Assembly (NCBI RefSeq): GCF_024181225.1 | Contig: NZ_CP051198.1 | Span: 62,001-126,000 of the forward strand | Direction: 5' to 3' | DNA length: 64,000 nucleotides | Source: Treponema sp. OMZ 787 | GTDB taxonomy: Bacteria > Spirochaetota > Spirochaetia > Treponematales > Treponemataceae | Part shown: positions 56,408 to 63,550 of the stretch, in pieces | Position numbering within the stretch: position 1 is the stretch's first letter | How the letters are laid out: each line of letters begins with the position of its first letter | Notes under the pieces: generated by a model | Database searches by the model: none | What the model was told of the DNA's origin: nothing | The model's input: only the letters and a program-made list of their open reading frames with translations | Position numbers and translations under genes: made by a program

Positions 56408-56419
56408 TATACAAAATAT

Positions 56420-56437
56420 TCTATAATCGCTTATAGA
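56420..56437. promoter_or_regulatory. Perfect palindrome upstream of the Fn3 lipoprotein
   Basis: TCTATAA (56420-56426) and TTATAGA (56431-56437) flank TCGC. The lipoprotein ATG is about 80 bases downstream. It could be an operator. Confidence 0.35.
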
Positions 56438-56518
56438 CAAATTTGATAAAATCGCTTAAAATTAATAGATAGGAGAATTTTTTAACAATACTCGGAATAG
56501 AATCTCAAGGAGGATTTT

Positions 56519-58582
56519 ATGAAACAAATAAAACAAGCCGTGCAGCTGATTATTTTATTTATTTTAGCTGTATCATGCTCCAATATTTTAGGCCCATCAG
56601 ATAATAATCAAAGTAATATCTATGGAGTATCACAAGGTCATGCTGCAGGAATCAATTATCTTGGTGATGTAAGCAAAGTCTTTTCAGCTCCTTCAAATGG
56701 AAGGTATTGAACAGGACAAATAATAAATAATTTTTATGGCAGCGGGAAAACAGTAAGATTTGAAGGAAATTTAGTTGAGTACAACCTAATCAAGAAGGAA
56801 ATTTTAGACTATGTAGAAAGTATTGAAAAAAATAATGCCTTGATGCATCAATATTATGAAAACATGTCTTATGACCCTGTAAAAAAATATGTTGAAGTTT
56901 CATCATACACTGATATAAAAACCGGTAAGGTACTGTGCTTTGAACTTAGAGTATTTTTTGGTAATTTTCTTGAAACATTTGAAGATTCATTTTGGTATGC
57001 AAAATCAGTAACGTTTAATCCATCATTTACAAGAGACATAGATAACAATATCCCTGTAAATTTTGGAATACCTCTAGGCAATGCTGAAGATGACGATGCT
57101 GCAATTATTGCCCTAAGAGCAAAGGCTCAACATGGAAATAAACAAGTTAACATTTCTTGGGATAAAATAGACATAGTAAAAAATGTTAAGATTGAATGGC
57201 GGAAAAATAATGAGGAGAAATCTGAGCTTATTGAAGCTGGAACAACAAATGTCACTATAACCGGTTTGGAAAACTATAGAAACTATACGTTTACAGTAGT
57301 CTTTTTAGATAAAGAAGGCAAGGAGATTAAAAAAACTTGGATTTCTGCTACTCCAAGAACCGGTGATGATCAGAAAGACTTTGCACAAGAACCGGCAGAT
57401 TTTGTAAATGATAAGGCTCATCTTCTATTAAAACCAGAATTTAAAATAGATAAATTTATGCATTATCCAAAAGAAAAATTCTCATTTAGCAAATCCAACA
57501 ATGATTTTAATTTTGAGGTTCCTAAGTATTTTTCAGGTGAAGATGAACTTGGATATACAGACTGGGACAAAGAAAGATTAAAAAAGGACAAATATCAGTT
57601 AATTTGGCGCCGCATGGCTCATGTTTTAAAATACGGCGATCACTACCCCAGTCAAAGTGCATATGCCAACAATGGCGGCGGTAATGTACGCTGGCTTCTA
57701 TATCTTGCAGACTTTTTAAATCTATATAAACAAAAGTTTCCCGGTATGGTTGACCTAAAAAATGCACCCGAATGGTTCATCCAATTGATGAATAGCCGAA
57801 AGCCGGAAGACAGCTTTGCAAAAACAGATGAAGAACTGCAGATTGCATCCTTAAATGCAAAGGCAGAACCAGGTAATAAAAAGGCTGTAATTTCTTGGAC
57901 AAAACCGCCGGCTGTAAAGAAGGTAGAAATTTCATGGTGGCCATCAGAAGAAAACACAGTGAAGACCTTTGAAGGCGAAACTACCGTTTTTGAAGTTGCC
58001 GGTTTGGAAAACTATAAAAATTATTATTTTACCATTAAGTTTGTTGATAATACTAATAAACTGATTAAGGAAGTACAGGTATCTGCAACACCTAGGACTG
58101 GCAACGATGAAGAAGACTTTGCCCAAGACCCGAAACACTTTGTAAATGATCAAGCTCATCGTTTATTAAAACCAGAGTACAGGCTTGACATAGACTTAAA
58201 TCGATCACAAAGCAAGTTTTACTTTTCTATATATGAAAATGGTATCAATTTTGTATTTCCAGGCTATTCTGACACTGAAGACATCCTAGGTTATACACCT
58301 AATGATAAAGAAGAATTTGAAAAAAACAAATCTCGATTAATTTGGCTGCGTTTGCAAAAGATTTTAAAGTCTGATAATTATCATCCATCTAATTATTCAA
58401 GTGTCAACAATAGGGGCGGAAATGTACGCTGGCTTTTATATCTTGCAGACTTTTTAAATCTATATAAAGATAAGCTTCCCGGTATGGTTGACCTAGACAA
58501 TGCACCCGAATGGTTCATCCAATTGATGAATAATAGAAAAGGCAGTAATGATTCCTATATAAATGATATTTATAAAAATTAG
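56519..58582 (+). pseudogene. Lipoprotein with two Fn3-plus-unknown-domain repeats, internal TGA
   Basis: AAGGAGG precedes ATG 56519. The lipoprotein signal ends LILFILAVSC-like (Cys near residue 21). The frame reaches TGA at 56708-56710 after SNGRY and then stays open in the same frame from the next codon (TGQIINN) to 58582, so the gene is one 687-codon unit with one stop, where TGG would be normal. The rest holds two tandem units, each an Fn3 domain plus a 150-residue domain ending RWLLYLADFLNLYK...PEWFIQLMN; the ends of the two units are nearly the same at DNA level. It may be a surface lipoprotein, now interrupted. Confidence 0.7.
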
Positions 58583-58602
58583 TCTATAATCACCAAAACA
58601 AG

Positions 58603-58633
58603 GGCCGTCCTAATTAAACAGGACGGCCTTTTT
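58603..58633 (+). terminator. Terminator after the Fn3 lipoprotein gene
   Basis: GGCCGTCCT (58603-58611) and AGGACGGCC (58620-58628) form a stem followed by TTTTT. Confidence 0.85.
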
Positions 58634-58646
58634 AATTAAGTCTTTC

Positions 58647-58715
58647 AAAAATCCCTTTATATTTATTTAAAGTATATTACAATTTATTTTTATATTTTGT
58701 CAATGGAAGAGAAAA
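58647..58715. repeat. 69-bp direct repeat, right copy
   Basis: Second copy of 56339-56407. It ends seven bases before an IS element. The contained promoter faces the end of the lipoprotein gene. Confidence 0.9.
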
Positions 58716-58722
58716 ATTTTAT

Positions 58723-59885
58723 CACGGCTTACGCATGAATTCCTTAGCTAAATAAAACATTAAACCTAAATGAATCATCAAAAGTACAAAGCATTTTCTT
58801 CCTTTTCAGAGTTTTACCGTTTTGATACATTTTCATTCGATTAAAGCAAATCCTCCTTAAAATTGCTATGTTTTCAGCAGTATTTTTTTCTCGAATTTGA
58901 CATTCATCGTCTCTAAATATTACATCCAGCGACCAGTGTAAGGTGTTTTCTATTGTCCAATGTGTTCTTACAGCTGTTACAAACTCATTTATATCCTCTA
59001 TACTGCTAATAAAGTAACGCTTTTCACTGTATTGTTTGCCTTTGCACCTTACAGTGCTTTTGACCATTCCAAAACTCTTTAAATTTGCCCATTTATTCTT
59101 ATCTGCAAACCAGTTTATATTAGTTGAAAGAAAGTATTCTCTTTTTTCTTCTCTGCCATGCCCTATATCCAAGGTTTCAAATCTTAAAAGTGTGTTTTGA
59201 AAGTCTTTATCTTCTATAGAAAAATAATCTTTTACATCATTATACGCTGCCGGTTGATTTTCTTTTAGAGCCAATACATAATCACATTTTTTCTTTGTGA
59301 TTTCTTTTGCTATTTCTTTTTGACAACCCATGGCATCTATAGTAATTATCGAGCTTTTTAGTTTTAAAAGGTTAAGGAGTTCAGGAATTGCTGTGATTTC
59401 ATTCGATTTTTCAGCACATTTTATTTGTCCTAGTACAACTCCCGCTTCGTGAGCAAATGCACTTACCAAATGAATACCTCTACTTTGTTCACTTGCACTT
59501 CCACGTAATGTTTTTCCATCAATGTAAATGTATGAACCTGCTGGAATATTAAGGGATTGTTCAATCCACGAGATAAAAAGGCTTTGAAATTGTTTGGGAT
59601 TAATCATCGCAAGGACTCTTCCTATGGTGTCGTGCGAAGGAACTCCATTTTCTAACAATAGTCCTACCTCATTTTTTAGCCAATCCTTTTTTACTTCGGC
59701 AAATTCCCCTATTTCAAATACAGTTTGAACTCCGCTACAAACAGCACACAGTGCTATTACCAATATTTCGCTGATTAGATGCTTTACTTTGCCCGACTGA
59801 CGATTATCATTAAGTTCGTTAAAATATTCTTTTAATGTTTTCATACTTTAAATATCGGCTATTTTTTTTTCATGCGTAAGCCGTG
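58723..59885 (-). mobile_element. ISAs1-family element, type 2
   Basis: The 1163-bp element has perfect 17-bp terminal inverted repeats (CACGGCTTACGCATGAA) and one transposase gene on the minus strand. The left flank (AAATTTTAT) does not match the right flank (CTAATGACT), so no target duplication is seen. This suggests rearrangement after insertion. Confidence 0.9.
58744..59844 (-). CDS. ISAs1-family DDE transposase
   Basis: The 366-residue protein is a classic ISAs1 transposase: RQSGKVKHLISEILVIALCAV, D in IDGKTLRGS near 108, D in ITIDAMGCQKEIA near 170, and the late HWSLDVIFRDDECQIR with the catalytic Glu/Asp. It appears full length. It is only distantly similar to the transposase at 10514. 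Confidence 0.93.
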   Translation of the reverse strand: MKTLKEYFNELNDNRQSGKVKHLISEILVIALCAVCSGVQTVFEIGEFAEVKKDWLKNEVGLLLENGVPSHDTIGRVLAMINPKQFQSLFISWIEQSLNIPAGSYIYIDGKTLRGSASEQSRGIHLVSAFAHEAGVVLGQIKCAEKSNEITAIPELLNLLKLKSSIITIDAMGCQKEIAKEITKKKCDYVLALKENQPAAYNDVKDYFSIEDKDFQNTLLRFETLDIGHGREEKREYFLSTNINWFADKNKWANLKSFGMVKSTVRCKGKQYSEKRYFISSIEDINEFVTAVRTHWTIENTLHWSLDVIFRDDECQIREKNTAENIAILRRICFNRMKMYQNGKTLKRKKMLCTFDDSFRFNVLFS

Positions 59886-59894
59886 CTAATGACT

Positions 59895-61068
59895 CACGGA
59901 AATCAATTTTACTAAAACCTGCCGATAATGTAGGTATGGAAATAGAAAATATATTTGATTACTTTAGCAACATTAAAATAATTAGCAATCACGACGGATA
60001 TTTTTACAGCGTAAACGAAGCTTTAAAAATATTATTACTTGGTCTTCTTTGTGGCCGTAAAAACATTAGAGAGATACACGAGTGGGCAACTGAAGATATT
60101 ATAAAAGAAAAACTTAGCAAAGAATTCGGTATAGATAAAATACCTTGCTATTATTGGCTTACCTGTCTACTTAAATTGATAAACATAGACTCATTAAACG
60201 AATGTTTTATGAATATGGCTGAGGCTCTTATCAAAGAATACGGTACAGAAAAACCTCTTACAATAGCAATAGACGGAAAAACTATCCGTTCAACAGATAA
60301 AATGACTAGCTATGAAAGTCCGTTACACATAGTTTCTGCCCAAGTTGCAGAATTCGGTATAACATTGGCGCAAAAATGTGTTAAAGGAAAGACAAATGAG
60401 ATACCAACCGTTCAAGCTCTTATAAAAACTCTTAACATAAAAGGGCATATAATTGTTGCAGATGCCTTAAATTGTCAAAAAGAAACAACAAAAATCATAA
60501 AAGAAGGAAAAGGGGACTATTTATTATCTGTAAAAGGAAACCAACCTTTACTAAAAACGGATATTGAAGAATATGTTCAAGATGAAATTTTAAGACAACA
60601 AATGGACACGGCTTGTACAAGTGAAAAAAATCGTGAAAGAGTTGAAAAGCGAACAGCCTTCTGTACAACAAATTTAGTTTGGATGGATAATAAAGAAGAA
60701 TGGGCAGGGTTAAGTTGTATTGGAGCTATTCATTCAGAGTTTAAGAGTAAGAAAGAAAAATCTGATGAATGGCATTATTATATTTCAAGTAGAAAACTTA
60801 CAGCTGACGAACTATTGGAGATAGCAAGAAAAGAATGGGCTGTAGAAACCATGCATTGGTTATTAGATGTTCATTTTAGAGAAGACTTTTGTCGGCTTTT
60901 AGATAAAAATCTACAACAAGCATTGAACATAGGACGAAAAGTAGCGTTAAATTTGATATCGAGATACAAACAAAAAAATGCACCTAAAGCTTCTTTATCT
61001 CACATTATGTTTAAAGCTCTCATGGATATATCTTTTGTCAAAAAGATATTACAAAATTGATTTCCGTG
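59895..61068 (+). mobile_element. ISAs1-family element, copy 2 of the 10.5 kb element
   Basis: Same 1174-bp length, ends and encoded protein as 10473-11646. The target duplication CTAATGACT is at 59886-59894 and 61069-61077. The left duplication directly abuts the right end of the type 2 element, so it landed at the exact boundary of a related IS. Confidence 0.95.
59936..61060 (+). CDS. ISAs1-family DDE transposase (second copy)
   Basis: The 374-residue product is the same as that at 10514-11638, with the catalytic D, D and E motifs intact. It is therefore a candidate active transposase. Confidence 0.93.
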   Translation: MEIENIFDYFSNIKIISNHDGYFYSVNEALKILLLGLLCGRKNIREIHEWATEDIIKEKLSKEFGIDKIPCYYWLTCLLKLINIDSLNECFMNMAEALIKEYGTEKPLTIAIDGKTIRSTDKMTSYESPLHIVSAQVAEFGITLAQKCVKGKTNEIPTVQALIKTLNIKGHIIVADALNCQKETTKIIKEGKGDYLLSVKGNQPLLKTDIEEYVQDEILRQQMDTACTSEKNRERVEKRTAFCTTNLVWMDNKEEWAGLSCIGAIHSEFKSKKEKSDEWHYYISSRKLTADELLEIARKEWAVETMHWLLDVHFREDFCRLLDKNLQQALNIGRKVALNLISRYKQKNAPKASLSHIMFKALMDISFVKKILQN

Positions 61069-61078
61069 CTAATGACTC

Positions 61079-61107
61079 TTGACAGATTGAATAAAATTGA
61101 ATATATT
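61079..61107 (+). promoter_or_regulatory. Toxin-antitoxin promoter
   Basis: TTGACA (61079-61084), 17 bases, TATATT (61102-61107), and GAGGAG before the antitoxin ATG. The insertion's right target duplication stops one base before the -35 box, so the promoter is spared. Confidence 0.7.
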
Positions 61108-61125
61108 TGAAGAGGAGTAAAATAA

Positions 61126-61359
61126 ATGCAAAAGACAATTACCATGCGAATAGATAATGCCATATACGATATATTTAAAAAGGCAGCCGAAGGACAAAAA
61201 CGCACTATTTCAAATTATATGGAATATGCAGCATTAAACTATACCATCAATGAATCCGTAGTTGATGACGAAGAAATGCAGGAAATACTTGAATTTGAAA
61301 AAGACTTAAAAAAAGGCTTATCGGACATATCGGCCGGAAGGTATAAAGTAATTGGCTAA
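61126..61359 (+). CDS. RelB/CopG-type antitoxin
   Basis: The 77-residue protein has a ribbon-helix-helix-like N-terminus (KTITMRIDNAIYDIFKKAAEGQKRTISNYMEYAAL) for DNA binding and an acidic C-terminal part that should cap the toxin. It overlaps the toxin gene by eight bases. Such antitoxins also repress their own operon. Confidence 0.8.
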   Translation: MQKTITMRIDNAIYDIFKKAAEGQKRTISNYMEYAALNYTINESVVDDEEMQEILEFEKDLKKGLSDISAGRYKVIG

Positions 61360-61624
61360 CTATAAAATTGCAGAAACCTCGACTTTTGAGAAAAAAATAA
61401 AATCAAAAAAGTATGAATTTTTATATCAAAAAATCAAAAATTATGTTTACCCGCTATTAAGAAAAAATCCGCATTTTGGGCCTAACATAAAAAAATTAAA
61501 AGGCATTTATAAAGACATATACCGCTTTAGATTAGGAAATTTCCGTCTTTTTTATAAAATAGAGGAAGAAAAAGTTATTGTATTTATTATTGATATAGAA
61601 GCCAGAAAAGATGCTTATAAATAG
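61352..61624 (+). CDS. RelE/ParE-type toxin
   Basis: The 90-residue basic protein has the RelE fold pattern (TSTFEKKIKS, NIKKLKGIYKDIYRFRLGNFRLFYKIEEEKVIVFIIDIEARKDAY). The GNFRLFY and DIEARKDAY parts carry the usual Arg and Tyr/Lys residues. It probably cleaves mRNA at the ribosome. Its start is a TTG inside the antitoxin's last codons. Confidence 0.83.
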   Translation: MANYKIAETSTFEKKIKSKKYEFLYQKIKNYVYPLLRKNPHFGPNIKKLKGIYKDIYRFRLGNFRLFYKIEEEKVIVFIIDIEARKDAYK

Positions 61625-61656
61625 AAACCGAATTACTCAATGAGAGCTGCCTACAT

Positions 61657-61938
61657 CTACATCCATCTTTGTATCATATCAAGAACTTGTTTTTTTGCTT
61701 CTTCCTTTTCTTCTTCCGTATCCGAAAAAAGAACAGCAGGATTTATATTCAGAGCATGACAAATTTTTAAAAGAGTATCAAGGCTTGGGGTTCTTTTGCC
61801 CGTTTCAATATAATTGATCATATTTTGGGAAATATCTGCCCTCAAAGCCAATTCCAACTGGGACAAACCGGCTTTTTCTCTTTCCTTGCGAAGCCTTTTG
61901 ATAACAAGGCTCTGTTGTTCTCTTAAAAACACACTCAT
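61657..61938 (-). CDS. XRE-family regulator of the TIR module (probable)
   Basis: The 93-residue protein has a clear Cro/CI-type helix-turn-helix (LRKEREKAGLSQLELALRADISQNMINYIETGKRTPSLDTLLKICHAL) at about residues 16-64 and a short acidic/helical tail. It is divergent from the lipoprotein-TIR genes and three direct repeats lie between them. A minus-strand TAAAAT box (61946-61951) ends seven bases before its ATG and no ribosome site is seen. The likely role is repression of both directions. Confidence 0.82.
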   Translation of the reverse strand: MSVFLREQQSLVIKRLRKEREKAGLSQLELALRADISQNMINYIETGKRTPSLDTLLKICHALNINPAVLFSDTEEEKEEAKKQVLDMIQRWM

Positions 61939-61953
61939 TCATAATATTTTAAC

Positions 61954-62006
61954 TAAATATAGTGTTGACACAATTAAATATAGTATGATATAATTATAAA
62001 TATAGT
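61954..62006. promoter_or_regulatory. Three in-phase operator repeats over divergent promoters
   Basis: TAAATATAGT occurs at 61954-61963, 61975-61984 and 61997-62006, at 21- and 22-base steps, that is on one face of the helix. The plus-strand promoter TTGACA (61965-61970), 18 bases, TATAAT (61989-61994) is interleaved with them, and the minus-strand -35 overlaps as well. This suits binding of the XRE regulator. Confidence 0.75.
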
Positions 62007-62019
62007 TAATTTGATAAAA

Positions 62020-62048
62020 CTGTATGGCAAGACTATACAGTAAAGGAG
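62020..62048 (+). ncRNA. Conserved 5' leader hairpin, copy 1
   Basis: CTGTATGG pairs with CTATACAG around a five-base loop (62020-62040), directly followed by TAAAGGAG, the ribosome site of the lipoprotein gene. A near copy stands before the TIR gene at 62303. The stem may control access of ribosomes. Confidence 0.5.
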
Positions 62049-62053
62049 TGTTT

Positions 62054-62197
62054 ATGAAAAAGATTAAAGCTATTGCTTTTGCAGCAATGCTTTTGGTATT
62101 GGCTGGTATGTTTATGGGTTGTGAAACTGTTGCGGCAGGGATTTATAAAGGAGTAAAAACATGGCAGGAAGATCCTAATAATCCGCTTAACAAGTAA
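62054..62197 (+). CDS. Small lipoprotein (47 residues)
   Basis: ATG 62054, with AAGGAG eight bases before, encodes MKKIKAIAFAAMLLVLAG, then MFMGCETVAAG, a lipoprotein signal with lipobox Cys near residue 24, and a short mature tail of about 24 residues ending NPLNK. This resembles entericidin-type small lipoproteins in size only. It is the first gene after the XRE-controlled promoter and is followed by a terminator-like stem. Confidence 0.7.
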   Translation: MKKIKAIAFAAMLLVLAGMFMGCETVAAGIYKGVKTWQEDPNNPLNK

Positions 62198-62212
62198 AAG
62201 AAGTTAAAAAAT

Positions 62213-62263
62213 AAGCCTTTGTTCTAAACGTAAGTTCCATACATGAGGAACAAAGGCTTTTAG
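62213..62263 (+). terminator. Terminator or attenuator between lipoprotein and TIR genes
   Basis: AAGCCTTTGTTC (62213-62224) and GAACAAAGGCTT (62248-62259) form a perfect 12-bp stem with a 23-base loop and a short T run. It may reduce read-through into the TIR gene. Confidence 0.65.
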
Positions 62264-62302
62264 TGAATGTAAAGTTTTTATATGAAACAGTTTTTTAAAG
62301 AG

Positions 62303-62330
62303 CTGTATGCAAAACTATACAGTAAAGGAG
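62303..62330 (+). ncRNA. Conserved 5' leader hairpin, copy 2
   Basis: CTGTATG pairs with CTATACAG around CAAAA (62303-62322), followed by TAAAGGAG, the ribosome site of the TIR gene. It shares layout and most bases with the copy at 62020. Confidence 0.5.
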
Positions 62331-62336
62331 CAGTAT

Positions 62337-63530
62337 ATGAAAAAAAAGATTTTTATCAGCTGGTCAACGGCGGATAACCGAATAAAGCCTATTGCAGAAG
62401 GTTATAAAAAATGGTTAAACATCGTCTTTGATGATAAAATAAAAACGTTTTTTTCTGAAGAAATAGAACCTGCACAAAACGGTATCAAGCATATTCATAC
62501 CGGACTAAAAACGGCAAATGTCGGTCTTGTATTTGTAACTCAACGGACAGCTAGCAACCCATGGGTACTTTACGAATTCGGCTGTATGCACAAATTATTG
62601 GAAAAAGAAGCCTTATATCTCATTCTTCTTGATTTGGATTTTAATCAATTAGCTGAAATTGCTCCGCCTATGGCAGGCACACAGGCTACCTTGCTCAATA
62701 AAAAAGAGGATAATATAAAATTGCTAGTTTCAATAGCAAAAAAGATGGGGCTTTCAGATTCGGAAATATTAGATATAGAAGAGAAAGCAAGCAAAAAATA
62801 TCACTATATTGAGGTATGCGTAGACAAAGCTCAAGAGAATTTTGCAAACTTACCGGATAAATATGCAGGAGAAGTACCCTACAATAATAGCATTAAAGAT
62901 TCCGATAATTTCCAAATGCCGCAAATATTTGACGTTTATACAAACAACATCCTTTTAGTCGGAATGTCTTTAGGCACTATTTTTAATATTAAAAGCAACT
63001 CCGGCTCAATGGATAGTCTTGTTAAATCATTGGTATTCGATAACAAAAAAACTGTGAAAATTCTCATATCAAATTTATGGGACGAGAAGTTATTTTATAC
63101 CTTTAATAAAATGATTTTCGGTTTCGGCAACGAAGCGTATGCTTATCTGAATGAAGTTTTTTTCGATACATCTTCACCATACTATTTGGATACGTACATA
63201 CAAAACCTTTGTATCCGTATAGCAGAAGAAAAAAACAAAGAAAAACATGAAAAGAAATATGACGCACATAAACTATATGAGGCTGTGAAAAAACAGCTCC
63301 TTATCAAACGGATTGACCTCTTGGTAGATACATTCTGGTTTATTGACAATGGTGAGGAACCAAATCGGGGCAGTATGCTGCTGGCACCTTTAACGGCAAG
63401 CAGCGGTGCTGAACGCCCTGTCTTTTATGCAACAAAGAAAAAAAATGAAAGGCTGTATGATAGCTACTTTGGAGTATGCAAAAGCGGTTTTGACGCTATG
63501 GGCAGTGTTTTATGGCCTGTAAAGGACTAA
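62337..63530 (+). CDS. TIR-domain protein, probable NADase-type effector
   Basis: Start at ATG 62337 (AAAGGAG upstream) gives 397 residues. The N-terminal 130 residues form a bacterial TIR domain: KKKIFISWSTADNRI, FFSEEIEPAQNGI, VGLVFVTQRTASNPWVLYEFG. The Glu of WVLYE (E80) is at the position of the catalytic Glu of NAD-cleaving TIR proteins. Residues about 205-397 form a second domain (NILLVGMSLGTIF, KILISNLWDE, RGSMLLAPLTASSGAERPVFY) that I do not recognise with certainty; it could sense a ligand. A role in phage defence or stress response is inferred from the domain. Confidence 0.83.
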   Translation: MKKKIFISWSTADNRIKPIAEGYKKWLNIVFDDKIKTFFSEEIEPAQNGIKHIHTGLKTANVGLVFVTQRTASNPWVLYEFGCMHKLLEKEALYLILLDLDFNQLAEIAPPMAGTQATLLNKKEDNIKLLVSIAKKMGLSDSEILDIEEKASKKYHYIEVCVDKAQENFANLPDKYAGEVPYNNSIKDSDNFQMPQIFDVYTNNILLVGMSLGTIFNIKSNSGSMDSLVKSLVFDNKKTVKILISNLWDEKLFYTFNKMIFGFGNEAYAYLNEVFFDTSSPYYLDTYIQNLCIRIAEEKNKEKHEKKYDAHKLYEAVKKQLLIKRIDLLVDTFWFIDNGEEPNRGSMLLAPLTASSGAERPVFYATKKKNERLYDSYFGVCKSGFDAMGSVLWPVKD

Positions 63531-63550
63531 TGAAGGGGAGAGAATTTAAT

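Noticed and set aside
14002-56710. TGA recoded as tryptophan in this genome
   Set aside because: fliR ends in TGA within an ATGA overlap, the transposases end in TGA, and one of the four interrupted genes has TAG. Nonsense mutation is simpler.
56708-56710. Selenocysteine at the internal TGA of the Fn3 lipoprotein
   Set aside because: Treponemes do make selenoproteins, but the residue is in no redox motif and no clear stem follows the TGA.
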